Positions 28,298 through 37,215 of a stretch of 64,000 nucleotides of DNA are shown here, piece by piece. The notes beneath the pieces were generated by a model. That model saw only the letters and a list, made by a program, of their open reading frames with translations. It did not search any database and was not told the DNA's origin. This DNA is from Flavobacteriales bacterium. Lineage in GTDB: Bacteria; Bacteroidota; Bacteroidia; Flavobacteriales_D; Sanyastnellaceae. Position numbers and translations under genes: made by a program. The stretch is from the NCBI GenBank assembly GCA_016722445.1, contig JADKIZ010000007.1:62001-126000 (forward strand), in the 5' to 3' direction. Position 1 is the first letter of the stretch; every line of letters starts with the position of its first letter.

Positions 28298-30742
28298 CTA
28301 TCCACCAATTTCAAACTTCATCGATCCCAACACATTTCCTTTTGTGGTAGTAACTCGCACCACATAGTTGCCTGCAGGAAGTGAAGAGGTTTGTATTGAT
28401 TTGGTGTAAGCGCCATCTACTATTCCCGTAGATTTCATCATGAACTTACCATCGGTTTGATATACATCGAACAACGCAGTTTCGTGTCCATGAAACACAC
28501 CGCGGATGTTTAACACGTCTGTTGCAGGAACCGGGTAAACACTAAGCTGCTCCATGATTGTTGCAGCATCACTCACCTCAACACTTGCATCACCATTGGC
28601 GAAAGCATATTGTCCGATCCGAAGGGTATCAATCGTAAAACTGCCATCGCCATTGGTCATCGCACCGGGTACATGGGTAAAGTCAGAATATATTTCCCAT
28701 GCATATGATGAATTAGGTCGATACAACAAGACTGCATTGCTTTCATCGCCGTTGAATAGTGCATAATCGAATTCATCGGCATCCGATCCATTGTATGTTG
28801 CCCTTCCTGTGAAATGATCTCCTGCATTCCACAAACCATCTACGATCCAATAGTGTTGATCACTGATCTCAAAAATACCTTCACCAAGATTGTTGTTATC
28901 TGGAGCCGCCCAAATATGTTCTACACGAACCATGGATGAATCAACCAATACTTCATCTTGCACCCTGAATTCAACATAGGGTAGATTCGGGAAAAACGAA
29001 GTGTTTTGTCCAATCCAAAATTCATGATCCATGCGCGCCTGATTTAACCTGTTGTGACCATTCAATATGATCATGGCGGGATTCAGATTCGTATTAAAAT
29101 TGAGGGTGGTGTATTGTCCGTTGATTTCTACTTCGAATTCTTCGCGGTTATTATTTGCGTCTACTACAGTTACATCTAATGGCATGTGCTGATAGTACGA
29201 TGGACATTCACGCAATTTTTGTTGTACGAAAAGTTCAATGTGATTTTGTATGCCACTCGCTGTTACATGGAATGAATCAATCACGCTCACAGAAAAACCT
29301 GGATTGAATACATGATCTGCAAAAAAATCATCTAGATCAACACCAGATTCTGCTTCCAATGCATCTCTGAATTCTTCTGGTGTAACATCCTGATAAGCGT
29401 AATTCTGTTGCACTCCGGTCATGCCTTGTCTAAACAAATCATCACCCATATAAGCACGAAGATTGTGCATCACAGACGCGCCTTTGTAATAAGTATGGGT
29501 GCCATAAATCCATAAGTCGGGCATAGGTGAAAGTGGCCAGAACCCTTCGTCATCTAAATGTGCATTTTCCAAAACGTCCAAATGATTGTCTTTGACAGCT
29601 TCAATAAATTCACTTTGTCCATCCATCCATTCAACCATCAAGTGCGATGAATATTCTGCCGGACCTTCTTTCAACCACATATCATTGTGGTTATGTGGTG
29701 TTACAATATCACCCCACCAATGATGTCCAAGTTCGTGTGACAACAATCCATTATTTGCACCAATATTTTGCGTAACCATATATTGTGGATAGGCGATATT
29801 GGTAGGTATTTCAAGCGCTCCGTCTGTTGTGAGCACGTATCCAACCCGCTCCCAGGCATAGGGTCCATACCAATATTCGCATGCATCTATGGCTTCTCCC
29901 AAATTCTGTAACACGTTTTGCATGTTGTTCATGTTCGCTGTCTTTGCAGTCAAGCGCACTGGAATATCACCATTGGCACCTGTGTGTGTGTAATCGTAAT
30001 CTTCGTATGCAGCCACCGCAATGGCACTGAGGTGAGTCGGTATAGCCTGATTGAATGCAAATGACCTGATCACGGTGTCACCAGCCAATGCAGTTTCTCC
30101 CAAAAAAGTTCCTTGACAATGTGCGCGATAAGTATTTGCACTCTTTACATGATATTCATAAGTCGCACGTTCAACGAAGGAATCAAAACATGGATACCAA
30201 ACTTTACCGAAGTTGGGAGGAATGGTGGACAAACCAATACCCAAATTGTAGATGTAACCACTTTCGAAATAAAATCCTCCCCAAACGGGATCCTGATATG
30301 GCACACCGTGATAATTCACTGTTATCTCTATGGTGTCATCGAGTGCTGGTATACTTTCTAAAGCTACTGTAAGCTTATCATCAACATAGCTGTAAACCAA
30401 ATTGCCAGTTGCTCCCTGCACAGAATCGATGGTCATTTGCATGAGATCGAATCGAACAATGCTTTGATTTTCCATCAATGGTTTAAACTTCACAGTGGTG
30501 CTCGCCGTGATGACATGCCCACCAAAATCTGTGACATCTAAATTGATGGTATAAGACAAAATATCGAATGTGTCACTACGGGCAATACTCGCATTCAACA
30601 ATACTTTTTCTTGCGCCGTCAATTCGTGTTTGTATTTGTCCTTGTCAAGATTGTGATAATGATGACAACCATGGCGGCTTCCAGGTTGTGCTCCAACAAT
30701 CAATGAGATGATAGTAAAAGTGAAGAAGAAGAGTAATTTCAT
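28298..30742 (-). CDS. Secreted M1-family metallopeptidase with T9SS type A sorting domain
   Basis: The start is ATG 30742 (MKLLFFFTFTIISLIVGAQ, a signal peptide); the frame extends 22 codons further but without a signal. An aminopeptidase-N-like N-terminal domain precedes the substrate motif (DGALEIPTNIAYP, in the place of GAMEN) and the zinc site HELGHH at about residue 336, with the third ligand Glu in KEGPAEY. A T9SS type A domain ends the protein (VYPVPATDVLNIRG, PAGNYVVRVTTTKG). It is likely a surface or secreted peptidase for nutrient proteins. The product is 814 residues and uninterrupted. Confidence 0.93.
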   Translation of the reverse strand: MKLLFFFTFTIISLIVGAQPGSRHGCHHYHNLDKDKYKHELTAQEKVLLNASIARSDTFDILSYTINLDVTDFGGHVITASTTVKFKPLMENQSIVRFDLMQMTIDSVQGATGNLVYSYVDDKLTVALESIPALDDTIEITVNYHGVPYQDPVWGGFYFESGYIYNLGIGLSTIPPNFGKVWYPCFDSFVERATYEYHVKSANTYRAHCQGTFLGETALAGDTVIRSFAFNQAIPTHLSAIAVAAYEDYDYTHTGANGDIPVRLTAKTANMNNMQNVLQNLGEAIDACEYWYGPYAWERVGYVLTTDGALEIPTNIAYPQYMVTQNIGANNGLLSHELGHHWWGDIVTPHNHNDMWLKEGPAEYSSHLMVEWMDGQSEFIEAVKDNHLDVLENAHLDDEGFWPLSPMPDLWIYGTHTYYKGASVMHNLRAYMGDDLFRQGMTGVQQNYAYQDVTPEEFRDALEAESGVDLDDFFADHVFNPGFSVSVIDSFHVTASGIQNHIELFVQQKLRECPSYYQHMPLDVTVVDANNNREEFEVEINGQYTTLNFNTNLNPAMIILNGHNRLNQARMDHEFWIGQNTSFFPNLPYVEFRVQDEVLVDSSMVRVEHIWAAPDNNNLGEGIFEISDQHYWIVDGLWNAGDHFTGRATYNGSDADEFDYALFNGDESNAVLLYRPNSSYAWEIYSDFTHVPGAMTNGDGSFTIDTLRIGQYAFANGDASVEVSDAATIMEQLSVYPVPATDVLNIRGVFHGHETALFDVYQTDGKFMMKSTGIVDGAYTKSIQTSSLPAGNYVVRVTTTKGNVLGSMKFEIGG

Positions 30743-30873
30743 AGGGTAAAAATAAGAGAACTTGATATGAAATTCACGGTTGAAAACTCCTGAACATTGG
30801 ATCTGCACTGTAATTGCCCTTGCTCATAAAACCAGATCCCCATTCATGGGTTTTCTTCTTAATTTGCGTTTCT

Positions 30874-32226
30874 ATGTTGTATGCCATCACAGATATCGAA
30901 ACCACCGGAAGTCATGCTTCCGGCAATAGTATCATTGAAATCGGTGTGGTATTGCACGATGGCGAAAAAGTGATCCGCGAGTTCGAAACACTACTTGATC
31001 CAGGTACGCGATTGCCACATTTCATCACTTCACTCACAGGCATCACCGATGACATGCTCGAACCTGCCCCAACTTTTGATCAGGTAGCGGATGAATTGGA
31101 AGAAATCTTTGAAAACGCAGTTTTTGTTGCGCACAATGTCAACTTTGATTATTCCTTCATCAAAGCGGAATTCAATGCCATCGGTAGAAATTTTCAAATG
31201 CCGAGGGTATGCACGTTGCGCCTGGCGAGAAAAGCTTTCCCCGGTGCGCCTTCCTACGGACTCAATAATTTGTGCAATTGGGTTGGCGTAGTGAATGAAA
31301 CCGCTCACCGCGCATTGAGCGATGCAAAAGCAGCTGCTGAAATTTTCGAAAAATCGCTTGCACTACTAGATGAAGATGTAGTCCGTAAAATGATCGGACG
31401 CGCTAGTGGTGATGTATTTCTTCCACCCAATCTCGACAAAAAAGAGTTTGCTGATCTCCCCGAAAAAGCGGGTGTATACTACCTGCTCAACGACAAGGGT
31501 AAACCGATTTATATCGGGAAAGCAAAGAACCTGAAGAAAAGAGTCAAACAGCATTTTACCACCAATACGGATAGCAAAAGAAACCAGGCTTTCATGAAAG
31601 AAATCTATCATATTTCTTTCGAATTGACTGGCACGGAACTCATCGCGTTGTTGTTGGAAGATGCTGAAATCAGGAAGCACTGGCCTGCATACAATAGCGC
31701 TCAGAAGAGAAAAACACCTCGTGTAAATGTGGTGCGTTATTTCGACCAACAAGGTTATGATCGGCTTGCTATTCAGGAAAGCAATAAAATCATCGCTGCG
31801 CATAAAACTTTTCCTTCTCATTATACTGCCAGAAATTGGCTCATGTATATTTCCAAAGAATTCGATATTGATATGAGACTTCTTGGATTGACCATGTTTG
31901 ATATTCATCGGGAATTGCCAACTCCGGAAATACACAATCGTGTGATGGATACGGCATTGAGTGAACTACAATCACGTGAACCTTCTTTCATTCTCCAGGG
32001 GGAGGGCAGGAGCGAAGATGAGTTTTCTGCTATCATGGTTAAAAATGGTCAACTGAAAGGCTATGCGTTCTTACCTCTGGATGAATGTTCTGTGGAAGAT
32101 ATTGAAACCTCTATTAATGTTCTGCCTTCTACTGAGGTGAATGCATCGCTCATTGCCATGATCACTGAAGAGCATCATGGTTACATCAAAATAACGGGTC
32201 TCGAAAATTCAATGAGTGCGGAGTGA
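30874..32226 (+). CDS. DnaQ-type 3'-5' exonuclease fused to a UvrC/Cho-type GIY-YIG nuclease domain
   Basis: The start is ATG 30874 (MLYAITDIETTG); a TTAATTTG promoter-like element lies just upstream at about 30859. Residues about 1-170 form a DEDDh exonuclease: DIETTG, then HNVNFDYSF, and HRALSDAKAA. At about 190-275 comes a GIY-YIG domain (KAGVYYLLNDKGKPIYIGKAKNLKKRVKQHF), followed by a region (LEDAEIRKHWPAYNSAQKRK) as in Cho and the UvrC N-terminus. The last 175 residues have no recognised domain. The domains suggest nucleotide-excision-type repair or nucleic-acid processing; the fusion is known in other bacteria. Confidence 0.9.
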   Translation: MLYAITDIETTGSHASGNSIIEIGVVLHDGEKVIREFETLLDPGTRLPHFITSLTGITDDMLEPAPTFDQVADELEEIFENAVFVAHNVNFDYSFIKAEFNAIGRNFQMPRVCTLRLARKAFPGAPSYGLNNLCNWVGVVNETAHRALSDAKAAAEIFEKSLALLDEDVVRKMIGRASGDVFLPPNLDKKEFADLPEKAGVYYLLNDKGKPIYIGKAKNLKKRVKQHFTTNTDSKRNQAFMKEIYHISFELTGTELIALLLEDAEIRKHWPAYNSAQKRKTPRVNVVRYFDQQGYDRLAIQESNKIIAAHKTFPSHYTARNWLMYISKEFDIDMRLLGLTMFDIHRELPTPEIHNRVMDTALSELQSREPSFILQGEGRSEDEFSAIMVKNGQLKGYAFLPLDECSVEDIETSINVLPSTEVNASLIAMITEEHHGYIKITGLENSMSAE

Positions 32227-32244
32227 TTTTCGGATAGGTCTTCC

Positions 32245-33648
32245 TCACTCTACAATTACTTTTTGAGAAAGTTGATGCGATGAATTTCGAACTTGGATGT
32301 AGTATACCCCAGAAGAATAATTGGTCAGGTTGTATTGAATCTGTTTACGTCCCTTCACCATCATACGCTCCATAGTTGCACCAACTGAATTGCGAATTTG
32401 GATTTCTCCATCCAGAAAGTCTTTTGGAATATTGATGGTGAATTGATCGGATGCTGGATTGGGAAACAAAGTGATTTCTTCCTCGGCGTTAGATGAGAGT
32501 CCAACATCACAATTGGTCACAGTGTTCGTGTATTGAAAATTGTCAATAAAGCTTGGAAGTGAATAGATTGAATTTGATGTAATGGCATTTCCTTCAAAAT
32601 TGCAGGCATCACCAGCGAGATTGGGAGAATGGATGACCCCGATATTGATGGGCTGACAAACATAAATTTTTCCATTGTTCGCCAATTGCAATCCTGTACC
32701 ACCATATGGTCCATTCCAGGTTACATGATGCTGTGAATCTATGATCTCTGAAGCAACGCCACTACTTATATCATATTGATCTAATCCTGTGGGTGGCATT
32801 CCTTGAATATAGAGTTTACTGTTGTCTGGGGAGAAGGCTACTCCGTATGCAGATCCGGTATTGGTTGGAGTCGGTAGATCGACCATATTTGAAACAATGC
32901 CCGTGGTATTATCGAAATCAAACAATTGAATCACGTTGGGCATTTGATTGCTGACTGCCATCGCAACTTTGGAGCCATCAGGAGAAATTTTCATCTGTCC
33001 AATCGCGTTGGCGACAAGATTCTGATCATTGTCCCATCCGATCGCACTGACCACCGAATTCTGTATACCCGATTCAGTAATCAGAAATGCATGAAATTCA
33101 TTGCTATGGTGTTCGCGGGAGAGTATCCAGATATCTACTCCATTGCTGTGATATGTCGCGGCCAATTTTTCCCCGGCATCTTCAAGGATCAAAATGTTTT
33201 TCTGCTCAAACATGACACAACCGAAGCCATCGTCGCAGCACATGTCCACGAGGGAATAACGCAATCCATTTTCCAAATCATGTTGAAATTCGTCGAGGGT
33301 GAATACATAAAAGATGTGATCGCTCGAAGGCTTGGGAACGATAAGACAACCTTGAGTAGAAGAATTGCCTCCAAGTAATCCATCGCCATATGGCATGATT
33401 TGATGGTTGCGATTCCAAACTGTGGTCGGATTGGCATACATCAACAACTGTCCGGAGCTATCACAGATACTTGAACATCCTTCAGACCAAGGCAAGATAC
33501 CATCGTCCAATGGAACCGCCTCGCCAGAGCTGAAGTCTAATCCGGATTGGTCGGGGAAATACCACACATTGGCTTGCTTTTGCGATTGAACTGCCGTCGC
33601 ATATAATTGAACGAAACAGCATATCAAGACGTAACGGATTGTGCTCAT
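32245..33648 (-). CDS. Secreted WD40/beta-propeller-like protein with T9SS type A sorting domain
   Basis: The start is ATG 33648 (MSTIRYVLICCFVQLYATAVQSQ, a signal peptide). The N-terminal part (WYFPDQSGLDFSSGEAVPLDDG, EGCSSICDSSGQLLMYANPTTVWNRNHQIM) is typical of Bacteroidota propeller-type proteins. Segments such as MKISPDGSKVAMAVSN and VAFSPDNSKLYIQG are blade-like. The end (LFPNPASDQFTINIP, SSGVYYIQVRNSSHQLSQKVIVE) is a type A sorting domain. Related N-terminal regions also precede PKD domains in gliding-associated proteins. It is probably surface-attached; the ligand is unknown. Confidence 0.85.
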   Translation of the reverse strand: MSTIRYVLICCFVQLYATAVQSQKQANVWYFPDQSGLDFSSGEAVPLDDGILPWSEGCSSICDSSGQLLMYANPTTVWNRNHQIMPYGDGLLGGNSSTQGCLIVPKPSSDHIFYVFTLDEFQHDLENGLRYSLVDMCCDDGFGCVMFEQKNILILEDAGEKLAATYHSNGVDIWILSREHHSNEFHAFLITESGIQNSVVSAIGWDNDQNLVANAIGQMKISPDGSKVAMAVSNQMPNVIQLFDFDNTTGIVSNMVDLPTPTNTGSAYGVAFSPDNSKLYIQGMPPTGLDQYDISSGVASEIIDSQHHVTWNGPYGGTGLQLANNGKIYVCQPINIGVIHSPNLAGDACNFEGNAITSNSIYSLPSFIDNFQYTNTVTNCDVGLSSNAEEEITLFPNPASDQFTINIPKDFLDGEIQIRNSVGATMERMMVKGRKQIQYNLTNYSSGVYYIQVRNSSHQLSQKVIVE

Positions 33649-33771
33649 ACAATACAAGTTGATATGAATGATGGATGTCTTGTGACAAGACAATGTAAGG
33701 ACGTCGTTCGTTGCCAATACCAGAATTGAACGGCAACATTTCGCGATAAACGTTCGCGATGCGAAGGTGTG

Positions 33772-34710
33772 TTAGATGGCGAAAGTGGCCATTAGCCACT
33801 TATTCATCACGTTATTTTCATAACTGAAAATCTTCACTTTTTCTCTGGCCAATCCAAAACTGATATCAAAAGAATATCGCCCTACCCAAAATTCAACTCC
33901 TGTGGAAGCATAACCTCCGAATCCAATACCGGCCTGGGCCTGCGCAGTGGCAGCTGTTTGTCCGATGACGGGCGCAGAGGTGATCAGATCATATGTCTTC
34001 TCTGCTACAAATACCGTGTTTTTGGTGTATTTCGTGAATAATGTGCTACCACCTATTTGTATGTAGAAGTTGGAAAAATTCCCCATCATCCAACCCTGCC
34101 GATAACCCAAATTGATATTCATTCTTTGCTCACCACCAGCTATAGAAAACAGTCTCACGTCTGATTGACCATTAAATTGTGCGGGCGTGCCTACAAACTG
34201 CATGGTGAATTGCCCTGCAGCTACAAGTTTTGCAGCATTCACATTTAAGATCAAGGCGGCATAACGGTTGAAATTATACTTCAGCTGAAGTCCAATACTC
34301 ATTGCAGGATTGTAGCGCATATTCGTCGGGTACGCATCGTAGGGAAGAAAGTAACTCTGTGATCCATAAAAGTTATTGATGTATGCACCGTCTTGTATAA
34401 AAACAGATGGATCAAGTCTTTCTTCAATCGTGTAACATCTAACCTGTGATGCCTCATTGAGATAACCTTCCACAGGACATGTGCCATTGTAAAAATTGGC
34501 AGTCTTGGCATTGCCGAAATACGCTCCCAAATTGATGCCGAATCCCAATCCCCGAATGGAGTCTTCTTCCGGTTCTTCATCGTCTTCATACAACAGATTG
34601 ATGGCTGGACGGTACCCTTTCAAAACACTCCTGTGCGGGCGTTGAGAGAACGCCAGTGTAGTATTTATGAACGTAAACAATATGACGATTACAACGATCC
34701 GGATATTCAT
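33772..34710 (-). CDS. Predicted outer-membrane beta-barrel protein
   Basis: The 312-residue product has a signal peptide (MNIRIVVIVILFTFINTTLAFSQ) and an acidic linker (YEDDEEPEEDS). Barrel-like strands follow (GLGFGINLGAYFG, SIGLQLKYNFNRYAALILNVNAA, RMNINLGYRQGWMMG, FYIQIGGSTLF, GGYASTGVEFWVGRYSFDISFGLA) and the chain ends MATFAI. It lies 14 bp downstream of the membrane coiled-coil gene on the same strand, so the two may share a transcript with the S41 peptidase and paaZ. No specific family was recognised. Confidence 0.75.
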   Translation of the reverse strand: MNIRIVVIVILFTFINTTLAFSQRPHRSVLKGYRPAINLLYEDDEEPEEDSIRGLGFGINLGAYFGNAKTANFYNGTCPVEGYLNEASQVRCYTIEERLDPSVFIQDGAYINNFYGSQSYFLPYDAYPTNMRYNPAMSIGLQLKYNFNRYAALILNVNAAKLVAAGQFTMQFVGTPAQFNGQSDVRLFSIAGGEQRMNINLGYRQGWMMGNFSNFYIQIGGSTLFTKYTKNTVFVAEKTYDLITSAPVIGQTAATAQAQAGIGFGGYASTGVEFWVGRYSFDISFGLAREKVKIFSYENNVMNKWLMATFAI

Positions 34711-34724
34711 GGATGCGGTATGAA

Positions 34725-35732
34725 TTATTTAAGTAAAGATAATGTCTGTTTGATGTGTTCCTCAACCACTGAAGCCGTCCTGGCCAATGAATTTCGAACG
34801 AACATGTATGTAGCAGGCGATGAATTCGCCTTCTGTTGTTCGTTCTGAGTATTGATTTCATCAAGTGTCTTATTCACTTCATCCTTCATATTTGTGAGGG
34901 ACTGCATCACTTTGCGATGACTGGTGTCGAAATTGTTCAGCTTGTTGATGGTGAGTTGTGCAGTGTGTTTGTACTGGGTCACTTCATTATTGAGTTCTTC
35001 AATTCTGGAATTGAGAAGATCAGTTTCCGTGGTGTCTTTTGGTTTATTGATAGCCGACTTTATTTTCTTTTTCAGCGACCATCTGCTCATGAAGAGTATG
35101 ACCAAAAGAACAAGCACTATAATTCCAGCACCGGCTATTGCCTGCATTAATATTTTTTTGTCATGCTGTGAAGCTGCCTTTATTTTATCTGTCTCCTGAG
35201 CTTGGTTGATGGCAATCTTCGATAGTGAATCTGCAGAACCTTTCCACTCTGTCAATGATCCTTCATATAAAAGTTCAAAAGCCTGCGACAATCGTTTTCT
35301 GGCAATGAGTGCAAAAGAAATTTCTCCCGTGGATTCAAAATACCGAGCAGAATATCTGTTCATCTGAATGAGAAACCGATCCTGTGTTTCACTCAAATCA
35401 AAATAGGGTTGTGCTTTTTTAAGTGAAGCGGATGCCAATGCATTGTTATTGTTGACGAGATAGAAGTAGTGTTTTGACATTTCTACCATCGGTTCCATAA
35501 ATGACCTGTGAATTGAATCAGCAGAGATGCTATCGAGTTGATGCGCATATATTTTATTCTGCTTTGTCGAAAGTGAATCGGTGAGCGAAAAAATCCGCTG
35601 AAGATCAGTCGCTCGATCTGCATATTGCTCCAGTGCAAGCGTCCTGAAGGCCGTCTGTTCGTCAATGGGAGCCTGCGCCAGAATGAACAACGATTGAAGG
35701 AATAAGCTGGTCAGCAATATCGCTTTTCTCAT
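34725..35732 (-). CDS. Exported single-pass membrane protein with cytosolic coiled coil, hypothetical
   Basis: The 335-residue product has a signal peptide (about 1-20), an alpha-helical periplasmic domain (about 21-195, perhaps TPR-like), one membrane helix (about 197-214, AIAGAGIIVLVLLVILFM) and a cytosolic part with heptad-like coiled coil (LLNSRIEELNNEVTQYKHTAQLTINKLNN, NMKDEVNKTLDEINTQNEQQ). This is the layout of sensor proteins, but no kinase or DNA-binding domain is present. Its start overlaps the stop of the S41 peptidase gene by 4 bp. Signal transfer across the membrane is a guess from layout alone. Confidence 0.75.
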   Translation of the reverse strand: MRKAILLTSLFLQSLFILAQAPIDEQTAFRTLALEQYADRATDLQRIFSLTDSLSTKQNKIYAHQLDSISADSIHRSFMEPMVEMSKHYFYLVNNNNALASASLKKAQPYFDLSETQDRFLIQMNRYSARYFESTGEISFALIARKRLSQAFELLYEGSLTEWKGSADSLSKIAINQAQETDKIKAASQHDKKILMQAIAGAGIIVLVLLVILFMSRWSLKKKIKSAINKPKDTTETDLLNSRIEELNNEVTQYKHTAQLTINKLNNFDTSHRKVMQSLTNMKDEVNKTLDEINTQNEQQKANSSPATYMFVRNSLARTASVVEEHIKQTLSLLK

Positions 35733-37204
35733 GGATTTTTTTGGATGAGTTTTTTGATGAATTCTAATTGTGTGTCTATCTCACGTTGCAAATCTTCCTG
35801 TCGATTGGCCACATGATGATCCGGTTCTATCGCAGCATCTTCATATTGAAACGTCCGGTCATAATTATAGCGGATCGTGGCAATTGTCATGCGCACTCCT
35901 GTGTTAGGCATCGTGTACAAGGCCGGATTTCCCCACGTTCCTGTAACCGGTCCGAGGCATTGTTCGCCGATGATTTCACCCCTTTGGCGAACCTTAAAAG
36001 CATGTGTGAAATCTACTCCTGCAGATGCAGTGAGCCCATTGATCAGCAAAAATGACCTGCCTTTGAAAATGTAATCTTGTTTCTGTTTTGTTGGGTCATT
36101 GAAATACACGGTATCTACAGCACCTATTGGAAGTTCTGAAATGCGCTGATAACTGATGACATCTTCATCATGTTTGAAGAACAACTTGACGATCAATTGT
36201 ACAAAACCGCTGTGAAAGAGTCGGTTTCTATCCATGGCCAGTTCACTGTTTCTACCAATCACATTGTCTGGTGTGTTGTAACCGGCAGTATCCATGAAGG
36301 AATAGAGAAATTCAACCCAAGCGCTACTGCCTCCACCATTGCCGCGAATATCGATGACAAGGTTGTTGATGTTTTTCTGGTTGATATCCAGAAATGCCTT
36401 CTTCAAATACTTGGCGTACTTACGACCAGATGCTGGTGAAAATGTTGGCACTTTCAAAACAGCAAGCGATAACTCCTCATTCAATTGCAACTCTGGCATC
36501 CAACTGGGTTTCGCTTTTTCTTTGTCTTTTCGTATCTGACTATACGCTTTGCGTTGAATGCCATCGACTTTTGCCACCTTCATTTCGTTGCTTCCTGGAG
36601 GGATGAAACAAATGGTATTTTGGCGATTGTAAGAATGTTCAAGTCCGCATACAATCGGAATCAAAGCCACGGCAACCGAAGATTGGGCAATGGTGGAATT
36701 ACCCTCAATACATGCATAATTCAATGCTTCATCATAAATATCTTCTATGGGTATGTTGTTGATCGAAATGATGGTTGAACCTTTGGGTAATCCTTGTGTC
36801 CATTCACCTCCAATAACGATCTGATCAAAATCGCTTCCTGCTCCAATTTTCCGAACACTCAAAGGCAGATAATATCCGTTATCGTTGAATTGAATATCCT
36901 GCAAATAGCCATAATCCAAACTGGTATGTGAATCCTGCATCACATTCAAAAATTTGGATACTACTTTGGTAAATCCTGCAAGACTCAATGAATCATGAAT
37001 TTCTGACAATGCGCGTTGTTCGGCAAGATAAAAATTCTCTTTTCCACAAAAAGCGTAAGGATCAGGATGGCTCTTCTGAATCGTTTTGATCAGGTCTTCG
37101 AAATCTTCGACAAGTAAATCACGATGGAATATGCTATCAGGTGTGCATTGTAAAAATACACGCATAGGCATAATTCCAATAACTATGGCAACAATCCACT
37201 TCAC
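35729..37204 (-). CDS. S41-family peptidase (C-terminal-processing peptidase-like)
   Basis: The 491-residue product has a signal peptide (MKWIVAIVIGIMPMRVFLQ), an N-terminal helical part (DLLVEDFEDLIKTIQKSHPDPYAF), a PDZ-like stretch (GLPKGSTIISINNIPIEDIYDEAL) and the S41 catalytic domain: NLVIDIRGNGGGSSAWVEF, then LINGLTASAGVDFTHAFK, which holds the catalytic Ser. It ends with EPDHHVANRQEDLQREIDTQLEFI, also typical. It is probably periplasmic. It starts 11 bp after the reconstructed stop of paaZ and overlaps the next gene by 4 bp. Confidence 0.9.
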   Translation of the reverse strand: MKWIVAIVIGIMPMRVFLQCTPDSIFHRDLLVEDFEDLIKTIQKSHPDPYAFCGKENFYLAEQRALSEIHDSLSLAGFTKVVSKFLNVMQDSHTSLDYGYLQDIQFNDNGYYLPLSVRKIGAGSDFDQIVIGGEWTQGLPKGSTIISINNIPIEDIYDEALNYACIEGNSTIAQSSVAVALIPIVCGLEHSYNRQNTICFIPPGSNEMKVAKVDGIQRKAYSQIRKDKEKAKPSWMPELQLNEELSLAVLKVPTFSPASGRKYAKYLKKAFLDINQKNINNLVIDIRGNGGGSSAWVEFLYSFMDTAGYNTPDNVIGRNSELAMDRNRLFHSGFVQLIVKLFFKHDEDVISYQRISELPIGAVDTVYFNDPTKQKQDYIFKGRSFLLINGLTASAGVDFTHAFKVRQRGEIIGEQCLGPVTGTWGNPALYTMPNTGVRMTIATIRYNYDRTFQYEDAAIEPDHHVANRQEDLQREIDTQLEFIKKLIQKNP

Positions 37205-37215
37205 ACTTTTTCCTA

